The translations under genes and the position numbers were made by a program. The notes under the pieces are model-generated. The model was given only the letters and a program-made list of their open reading frames with translations. It did not search any database and had not been told where the DNA came from. DNA of 6,623 nt, taken from assembly GCA_002470565.1 (NCBI GenBank), contig DKMQ01000085.1:1-6623 (forward strand). Direction: 5' to 3'. Positions 1 through 6,623 of this stretch are shown one piece after another. This stretch comes from Oceanospirillaceae bacterium UBA7410 (GTDB lineage Bacteria > Pseudomonadota > Gammaproteobacteria > Pseudomonadales > Balneatricaceae). The first letter of the stretch is position 1, and each line of letters starts with the position of its first letter.

Positions 1-1
1 C

Positions 2-187
2 AAACTAAAACGCAAAAATGTGCAGATGATTATTGCCAATGACGTATCTGATACCCGTATTGGCTTTAACAGCGATGATAATCAAGTCTCTTTAGTCACT
101 GCCAATGGGGTGGAAAGCTTACCCCTATTGTCTAAGCATAATCTGGCGCGCCAACTTATCTTGGCTATTTCCAAACTTTCAAAATAA
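2..187 (+). CDS. coaBC: CoaBC C-terminal end (phosphopantothenoylcysteine synthetase/decarboxylase), partial
   Basis: This is the 3' end of the bifunctional CoA-biosynthesis enzyme. The CoaB domain joins cysteine to 4'-phosphopantothenate using CTP, and the CoaC domain (not in the window) decarboxylates the product to 4'-phosphopantetheine in the cytoplasm. Only the last 61 codons are present, read from base 2 to TAA at 185-187. The visible part is the end of the CoaB Rossmann-like domain: a basic KLKRKN segment, the strand MIIANDVSDTRIGFNSDDNQ, then ESLPLLSKHNLARQLI. These match the family pattern of a lysine-rich substrate-binding stretch, an I-x-A-N-D-V strand, GF-x-S-D-x-N and a conserved SK before the last helix. 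The stop lies 12 bases before dut, so the two genes are probably co-transcribed. The coaBC-dut pair is widely conserved in gammaproteobacteria. The 5' truncation is only the window edge. Confidence 0.93.
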   Translation, partial: KLKRKNVQMIIANDVSDTRIGFNSDDNQVSLVTANGVESLPLLSKHNLARQLILAISKLSK

Positions 188-199
188 GGCATCAATCAA

Positions 200-664
200 A
201 TGACTCAACGCCCACAATTAGCAGTAAAAATACTAGATCCACGAGTAGGCCAAGAAATTCCTTTACCTACTTATGCCACTGAAGGTTCTGCAGGAATGGA
301 TCTTCGCGCCTGTATCGATCATGCTATTACACTAAATCCAGGCCAAACCGAGTTAATCCCTACGGGCATGGCGATACACGTAAAAGATCCCAATCTTTGT
401 GCCATGTTATTACCCCGCTCAGGTCTTGGTCATAAGCATGGCGTTGTGCTTGGAAATCTAGTGGGCCTGATTGATTCTGATTACCAAGGTCAACTGATGG
501 TGTCTTGCTGGAACCGCGGAGATACGCCTTTTATTATTGAGCCTTCAGAGCGCATCGCCCAAATGGTGCTTGTGCCAGTGGTACAAGCACAGCTGACTAT
601 TGTGGATGATTTTGACGCTAGCCTTCGCGGCGAAGGCGGCTTTGGACACTCTGGTCGTCAATAA
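200..664 (+). CDS. dut: Deoxyuridine 5'-triphosphate nucleotidohydrolase (dUTPase)
   Basis: Hydrolyses dUTP to dUMP and pyrophosphate in the cytoplasm. This keeps uracil out of DNA and supplies dUMP for thymidylate synthesis. The 154 residues are close to the usual length for the bacterial homotrimeric enzyme, and all five family motifs are present: AGMDLRA (31-37), PRSGLG (72-77), [11 protein letters not shown] (89-99, with the probable catalytic Asp92 and nucleotide-stacking Tyr95), [11 protein letters not shown] (117-127), and the flexible C-terminal arm [12 protein letters not shown] (143-154), which closes over a neighbouring active site. A TAAGG Shine-Dalgarno at 185-189 overlaps the coaBC stop and sits 10 bases before the ATG, which supports this start and suggests coupling to coaBC. 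The gene is followed by a 54-base gap before algC. Nothing is missing or unusual in the protein. Confidence 0.98.
   Translation: MTQRPQLAVKILDPRVGQEIPLPTYATEGSAGMDLRACIDHAITLNPGQTELIPTGMAIHVKDPNLCAMLLPRSGLGHKHGVVLGNLVGLIDSDYQGQLMVSCWNRGDTPFIIEPSERIAQMVLVPVVQAQLTIVDDFDASLRGEGGFGHSGRQ
621..637 (+). repeat. Perfect 7-bp inverted repeat inside the dut 3' end
   Basis: The sequence gccttcg-cgg-cgaaggc forms a perfect 7-bp GC-rich stem with a 3-base loop. It covers codons Ser141 to Gly146, just ahead of and into dUTPase motif 5. A run of seven T (667-673) occurs about 30 bases downstream, too far for a normal intrinsic terminator. It may be simple codon coincidence from the Leu-Arg-Gly-Glu-Gly stretch, or a weak RNA hairpin near the end of the message. 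Confidence 0.5.
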
Positions 665-718
665 CATTTTTTTAATTACTAATTACATACCCGCTAAACC
701 TAATAGGACATTATCAGC

Positions 719-3042
<2,324 letters not shown>

Positions 3043-3060
3043 CGAAGCCATAACCACACT

Positions 3061-3645
3061 ATGACAGAAGCTAAAGTATCTCGTAAACAACAAATCTTAC
3101 AGGCCCTAATGGAAATGTTGGAAGACCCCAATATTCGCATCACTACAGCGGCCCTGGCAAAACGTGTAGGAGTTTCTGAGGCTGCTTTATACAGGCACTT
3201 TGCAAGTAAAGCGCAAATGTACGACGCACTCATTGAATTTGTCGAAGAGACTATATTTAGCCGGGCAAAAAAGATTCAGCAACAAGAACTAAGCGCACTA
3301 ACTCAATGTCAGCAAATTCTTACCCTGCTGCTTACCTTTGTAGAGCGTAACGCAGGCATCAGCCGTATTTTAACTGGTGAGGCTCTTGTAGGAGAGAATG
3401 AACGCTTAGGTAATCGGGTGAATCAGCTGTTTGAAAAGCTAGAAACGCAGCTTAAGCAGATCTTAAGAGAAGCAGAAATGCGCGAAGGCTTGCGCACTCA
3501 AGACACGCCCACTAGCAGCGCTAATTTATTACTTGCCATAGCAGAAGGTAGGATCAGACAATACAGTCGCACTAACTTTCGCCATAAGCCCACAGCAACT
3601 TGGTCTGACCAGTGGGCGCTTATTAGCCAAAGTCTTATGCGCTAA
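3061..3645 (+). CDS. slmA: Nucleoid occlusion factor SlmA (TetR family)
   Basis: SlmA binds specific chromosomal sites and, when DNA-bound, disrupts FtsZ polymers so that the septum does not form over the nucleoid. The 194 residues are close to E. coli SlmA (198). The N-terminal helix-turn-helix ITTAALAKRVGVSEAALYRHF (about 27-47) is followed by the characteristic ASKAQMYDALIEFVEE. The regulatory domain carries ERNAGISRILTGEAL (95-109) and NQLFEKLETQLKQILREAEMREG, both typical of SlmA rather than of general TetR repressors. The ribosome site is weak (gaag near 3044), so translation may depend partly on argB, 18 bases upstream. The gene converges with pyrE, with only 10 bases between stops. 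In enterobacteria slmA directly follows dut; here algC and argB lie between them. Confidence 0.95.
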   Translation: MTEAKVSRKQQILQALMEMLEDPNIRITTAALAKRVGVSEAALYRHFASKAQMYDALIEFVEETIFSRAKKIQQQELSALTQCQQILTLLLTFVERNAGISRILTGEALVGENERLGNRVNQLFEKLETQLKQILREAEMREGLRTQDTPTSSANLLLAIAEGRIRQYSRTNFRHKPTATWSDQWALISQSLMR

Positions 3646-3672
3646 ACATTAAAGACTATACGCCAAAGTCTT
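3626..3672. repeat. Two 11-base direct repeats with an inverted partner at the slmA/pyrE junction
   Basis: The 11-mer gccaaagtctt occurs at 3626-3636 (end of slmA, Ser-Gln-Ser-Leu) and again at 3662-3672 (end of pyrE, antisense to Asp-Phe-Gly). Between them aaagact (3651-3657) is complementary to the agtctt of both copies. It can therefore form a 6-bp stem with either one, in alternative hairpins spanning the convergent stops. No T-run follows on either strand, so it is not a textbook terminator, but it is the only structure available in a 10-base intergenic gap. Confidence 0.5.
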
Positions 3673-4297
3673 GTCGATACTGCAACATTGCAGCAACTTG
3701 TTGTTGCTTGTTGCCACTTTCTTGTAAATACTCCAACACGTCAGTGAAGCTAATAATACTCACTACCTTCATGGAGTAATCGCGTTCTACTTCCTGTATA
3801 GCTGACAAATGACCTTGGCCTTTTTCCATGCGGTCAATGGCGATAAAGGTTGCTACAGGTGTCGCGTCATGGGCTTGAATGATAGCCATTACTTCTCTAA
3901 TTGCTGTGCCAGCAGTAATCACATCATCAACAATAGCTACGCGACCTTTAAGCGGTGCGCCTACTATAGAACCACCTTCGCCATGGGTTTTAGCTTCTTT
4001 ACGGTTAAACGCATAGGGCATGTCAATTGCGTGCTTCTCACTTAATGCCACCGCCATTGTTGTAGCAAGCGGTATACCTTTGTATGCAGGCCCTAAAATC
4101 ACATCACATTCAATGCCAGAGTCTACAAGCGCTTGAGCGAAGTAGTGCCCCAACCTAGCAAGAGCAGAGCCTGTGTTAAACAAGCCAAAGTTAAAATAAT
4201 AAGGACTTAGACGACCAGATTTCAAAGTGAACTCACCAAAACGTAATACATCACGCTCTATTGCAAACTCTATAAATTCTCTTTGGTAGTCTTTCAT
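3656..4297 (-). CDS. pyrE: Orotate phosphoribosyltransferase
   Basis: Transfers phosphoribose from PRPP to orotate to give OMP, the fifth step of de novo pyrimidine synthesis. The length, 213 residues, equals the E. coli enzyme and the key residues align without offset: FTLKSGR (23-29, Lys26), [10 protein letters not shown] (69-78, Tyr72-Lys73), the mobile catalytic loop [13 protein letters not shown] (97-109, with Arg99, Lys100, Lys103, His105), and the PRPP-binding signature [11 protein letters not shown] (122-132, acidic pair Asp124-Asp125). The minus-strand ATG has an AGAGAAG ribosome site three bases upstream (4301-4307), which supports the start. It is transcribed alone toward slmA. In E. 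coli pyrE lies downstream of rph and is controlled by an attenuator at the end of rph. Here crc is inserted between them, so pyrE must have its own promoter and that attenuator arrangement is absent. Confidence 0.98.
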   Translation of the reverse strand: MKDYQREFIEFAIERDVLRFGEFTLKSGRLSPYYFNFGLFNTGSALARLGHYFAQALVDSGIECDVILGPAYKGIPLATTMAVALSEKHAIDMPYAFNRKEAKTHGEGGSIVGAPLKGRVAIVDDVITAGTAIREVMAIIQAHDATPVATFIAIDRMEKGQGHLSAIQEVERDYSMKVVSIISFTDVLEYLQESGNKQQQVAAMLQYRQDFGV

Positions 4298-4338
4298 AAT
4301 CTTCTCTAAGTTTTGTACGGCTGTTTTTAACTGACCAT

Positions 4339-4367
4339 ATTATACACTAGAGCCCTATCTCTGGGAG
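4339..4367 (-). promoter_or_regulatory. Candidate sigma70 promoter for pyrE
   Basis: On the minus strand a perfect TATAAT lies at 4344-4339, about 42 bases before the pyrE start codon. That predicts a leader of roughly 35 bases, too short for an attenuator. The -35 position at 17-base spacing (4367-4362) reads CTCCCA and matches poorly, so the promoter may need an activator or rely on its strong -10. Confidence 0.5.
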
Positions 4368-4370
4368 GGC
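4352..4370. promoter_or_regulatory. Inverted repeat over the pyrE -35/spacer region, possible operator
   Basis: gccct (4352-4356) and agggc (4366-4370) are inverted 5-bp arms separated by 9 bases. They cover the -35 and spacer of the candidate pyrE promoter. The arm centres are 14 bases apart, a plausible dimeric-regulator spacing. Short arms like this occur by chance, so this is a suggestion only. Confidence 0.25.
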
Positions 4371-4441
4371 CTTAATAAGAGTAAATATAAGTAAATCGCC
4401 ATAGGTTTAAGACCACCTCTTGTGGGTCAAAAGGGAAGATC

Positions 4442-4555
4442 GTGGTACAATTTAAAGTGAATAATAAAATTAACTCTATTAATGCGAAAGAGCTAGCGCT
4501 TTACTGCGCCGTCTACGCGAGTAATCAAACCAAAACATGCGTATTATTACTTTAA
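4442..4555 (+). CDS. Possible small leader ORF overlapping the crc start
   Basis: A 37-codon reading frame begins with GTG at 4442, with GGGA at 4433-4436 five bases upstream, and ends at TAA 4553-4555, 16-18 bases inside crc in another frame. The predicted peptide begins VVQFKVNNKINSINAKELAL and ends TKTCVLLL. It has no recognisable domain or signal peptide, and I do not recognise it. The GTG overlaps the candidate extended -10, so a transcript from that promoter would miss it. A second in-frame GTG at 4457 would be almost leaderless. It could be a coupling or attenuating leader for crc, which lacks a ribosome site of its own, or a chance ORF. Confidence 0.2.
   Translation: MVQFKVNNKINSINAKELALYCAVYASNQTKTCVLLL
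4443..4451 (+). promoter_or_regulatory. Candidate extended -10 promoter for crc
   Basis: TGG-TACAAT at 4443-4451 matches the extended -10 pattern TGnTATAAT with one mismatch in the hexamer. The -35 region (tgggtc at 4423-4428, 17-base spacing) is poor, as is common for extended -10 promoters. Transcription would start near 4458 and give a leader of about 80 bases before the crc ATG at 4537. Confidence 0.45.
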
Positions 4556-5310
4556 ATGTTCAAGGCTTGCGCCAAGCAGCAGAACGTGGATTTTTTGATT
4601 GGATGGTAACCCAAGACGCTGATGTAGTGTGCCTGCAAGATATCCGCGAGAAAGATTACCAGCTTGATGATCTGATGTTTCATCCAAATGGCTGGCATGC
4701 CTATTTTTTTGACGCCTTTGAAGATGGCTATAGTGGCACCGCTATTTATAGTCGCCACCAGCCAAAAGCCATTATGACAGGCCTAGGTTTTCCTGGTTGT
4801 GACTTTGAGGGACGCTTTATTCAAGCGGACTTCGAAAAGGTTAGTATTGCTTCCATATCAGTGCCTTCTGGCTTAGGGGACGAGGATAAGCAAGATATTA
4901 AAGATGACTTCATGGAGCAATTTAGCAACCATCTACGTAAAACTTTGCGCAAACGTAGAGATTTTATTTTTTGTGGCACTATAAATACAGCCCACAAGCC
5001 TGAAGATTTATCTGGCTGGTATGTTAATCAAAAGAATTCTGGTTTTTTGCCGGCAGAGCGTGACGTGTTGGATGAAATGTTTTTCCAAATGGATTTTTGT
5101 GACGCCTTTCGCCAAGTTAACCAAAACGAACGTCAGTTTACTTGGTGGCCAGACTACAACCGCGCATTTAAGCTAAACGAAGGTGCTCGATTAGATTATC
5201 AAATCACCACTCCTAACTTACGACGTAACGTGCTTAATGCGGGCATTTATCGTGAGCAGCGCTTCTCTAGCCACGCTCCATTGATTATCGATTATAACTG
5301 CGACCTGTAA
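4537..5310 (+). CDS. crc: Crc-type catabolite repression control protein (exonuclease III/EEP fold, degenerate active site)
   Basis: This is an endonuclease/exonuclease/phosphatase-fold protein of 257 residues, close to Pseudomonas Crc (259) and matching it along its length: start MRIITLNVQG, LQDIRE (33-38), YSRHQPKAIMTGLGF (71-85), FIQADFEKVSIAS, a basic RKRRDFIFCG (138-147), FTWWPD (201-206), RLDYQITTPNLRR (218-230) and SSHAPLIIDY (244-253). In exonuclease III the catalytic Glu34, Asp151 and Asp258 correspond here to Asp35, Thr148 and Ser245. Asn7, Asn150, Asp220 and His246 are kept. Losing the key acidic residues is how Pseudomonas Crc differs from nucleases. There it acts with Hfq to block translation of catabolic mRNAs, and a similar role is inferred here. 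Placement between pyrE and rph also matches Pseudomonas. An in-frame stop at 4522-4524 fixes the ATG at 4537. No convincing Shine-Dalgarno precedes it; the upstream bases are A-rich. Confidence 0.85.
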   Translation: MRIITLNVQGLRQAAERGFFDWMVTQDADVVCLQDIREKDYQLDDLMFHPNGWHAYFFDAFEDGYSGTAIYSRHQPKAIMTGLGFPGCDFEGRFIQADFEKVSIASISVPSGLGDEDKQDIKDDFMEQFSNHLRKTLRKRRDFIFCGTINTAHKPEDLSGWYVNQKNSGFLPAERDVLDEMFFQMDFCDAFRQVNQNERQFTWWPDYNRAFKLNEGARLDYQITTPNLRRNVLNAGIYREQRFSSHAPLIIDYNCDL

Positions 5311-5338
5311 GCTCAAGCTACGCTGCTTGGGCTTACAG
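5305..5338. terminator. 14-bp stem-loop between convergent crc and rph, likely bidirectional terminator
   Basis: ctgtaagctcaagc (5305-5318) and gcttgggcttacag (5325-5338) pair over 14 positions around a 6-base loop. The one non-Watson-Crick position is a G-U in the crc-sense RNA and an A-C mismatch in the rph-sense RNA. The crc TAA (5308-5310) lies inside the left arm. There is no U-tract after the stem on either strand, so it may protect 3' ends or work with other factors rather than act as a strong intrinsic terminator. The rph stop is at 5350-5352, just beyond. Confidence 0.65.
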
Positions 5339-5349
5339 TAATCTCATTA

Positions 5350-6117
5350 CTAGACCAAAGCAGCCGTTTGCAAAGCAGTAAGCTCAATAATACCCTTACG
5401 CGCTAACGCTAACATCGCTGTCATTTCCTCTTCAGAATAAGGAGCTCCTTCTGCGGTGCCTTGCACTTCAATAAAACCTCCATCTGCTGTCATCACTACG
5501 TTCATGTCAGTTTCAGCCTTAGAGTCTTCATCATAGTCCAAATCAAGAACTGGCTCACCCTTATAGATACCTACAGAAATAGCAGCAATCTGGCGTTTTA
5601 GAGGATTGCCTCTCATGGCACCATTTTTATCTTTCTTTAATACATTAATTGCATCTACCATCGCGATGTAAGCACCCGTAATAGAAGCTGTTCGAGTGCC
5701 ACCATCAGCCTGTAATACGTCACAGTCTAAAGTGATGGTGTTTTCGCCTAATTTTTCCAAGTTTAATGAAGCACGCAAAGAGCGACCGATTAAACGCTGA
5801 ATTTCTAATGTGCGCCCACCTTGCTTACCACGCGACGCCTCACGTCCGTTACGAGTATGAGTGGCACGCGGCAACATACCATATTCAGCCGTAACCCAAC
5901 CACTGCCAGACCCACGTATAAAACGTGGCACGCCGCGCTCAACTGTAGCGGTACACAAAACACGTGTATCGCCAAATTCAATCAACACCGAGCCTTCAGC
6001 ATGCTTGGTAAAGCCACGGGTGATTTTAATGTCGCGTAATTGATCAGTGGCTCGGCCACTAGGGCGAGTAAATGGGAGTTTGAGGCCTTTAAGCTGATCG
6101 GTAATGGTGGATGTCAT
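5350..6117 (-). CDS. rph: Ribonuclease PH
   Basis: A phosphate-dependent 3'-to-5' exoribonuclease that trims tRNA precursor 3' ends, releasing nucleoside diphosphates; it normally works as a hexamer. Landmarks: [11 protein letters not shown] (18-28), [17 protein letters not shown] (73-89), [16 protein letters not shown] (100-115, phosphate-site Arg102), [19 protein letters not shown] (132-150, Gly140-Thr141-Arg142), [20 protein letters not shown] (191-210) and [14 protein letters not shown] (219-232). At 255 residues it is longer than E. coli RNase PH (238). The extra 16-17 residues precede RPSGRA, where most family members start. No ATG, GTG or TTG lies between the first Met and that motif, and an AAGG ribosome site sits six bases upstream (6124-6127), so the extension appears genuine. 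The gene is intact, unlike the frameshifted copy in E. coli K-12. TAG is followed at once by TAA. Confidence 0.97.
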   Translation of the reverse strand: MTSTITDQLKGLKLPFTRPSGRATDQLRDIKITRGFTKHAEGSVLIEFGDTRVLCTATVERGVPRFIRGSGSGWVTAEYGMLPRATHTRNGREASRGKQGGRTLEIQRLIGRSLRASLNLEKLGENTITLDCDVLQADGGTRTASITGAYIAMVDAINVLKKDKNGAMRGNPLKRQIAAISVGIYKGEPVLDLDYDEDSKAETDMNVVMTADGGFIEVQGTAEGAPYSEEEMTAMLALARKGIIELTALQTAALV

Positions 6118-6149
6118 GGCTAACCTTAATTTATTGATGATAAGCCACT

Positions 6150-6623
<474 letters not shown>

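Noticed and set aside
667..673. Run of seven T after dut as an intrinsic terminator
   Set aside because: The only stable hairpin nearby (621-637) ends about 30 bases upstream, so there is no stem directly before the T-run, and algC follows in the same direction with a ribosome site.
3809..4045. Plus-strand open frame of 78 codons antisense to pyrE
   Set aside because: It covers the conserved pyrE active-site and PRPP-binding codons, and the translation resembles nothing known. It is a shadow frame.
4227..4236. gtgaactcac inside pyrE as a SlmA binding site
   Set aside because: It is a near-palindrome but two bases shorter than the known site, so the half-site spacing is wrong.

Overview
The window looks like ordinary chromosomal housekeeping sequence from a moderately AT-rich gammaproteobacterium. 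Every gene belongs to a familiar family. The gene order joins two known neighbourhoods. coaBC-dut-slmA facing pyrE-rph is the enterobacterial arrangement. coaBC-dut-algC-argB followed by pyrE-crc-rph-gmk is the Pseudomonas arrangement. Having SlmA and a Crc-type protein together points to the broad Pseudomonadales/Oceanospirillales/Cellvibrionales area. I cannot name a genus from sequence alone.

Layout: bases 2-3645 hold five tightly packed plus-strand genes. These are the 3' end of coaBC, then dut, an algC-type phosphomannomutase/phosphoglucomutase, argB (ATGA overlap with algC) and slmA. pyrE converges on slmA with a gap of only 10 bases. A 239-base divergent region (4298-4536) separates pyrE from a plus-strand crc homologue and contains candidate promoters for both. 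crc converges on rph over a 14-bp hairpin. rph and gmk diverge from a 158-base region with a clear sigma70 promoter for gmk. The gmk gene runs off the right edge. No stretch above 300 bases lacks a gene. I see no tRNA, rRNA, CRISPR, insertion sequence, phage or toxin gene.

How the genes relate: many supply or clean up nucleotide and cofactor pools. CoaBC makes 4'-phosphopantetheine for CoA, Dut makes dUMP and removes dUTP, PyrE makes OMP, Gmk makes GDP and RNase PH trims tRNA 3' ends. AlgC supplies mannose-1-P and glucose-1-P for surface polysaccharide. ArgB commits glutamate to arginine. SlmA couples division to nucleoid position. Crc is probably a post-transcriptional carbon-catabolite regulator.

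I found no previously undescribed system. The observations most worth checking are the Crc homologue that has lost nuclease residues and has no Shine-Dalgarno, a small ORF overlapping the crc start, a 16-17 residue N-terminal extension on RNase PH, the hybrid gene order, and several inverted repeats at gene ends and promoters.
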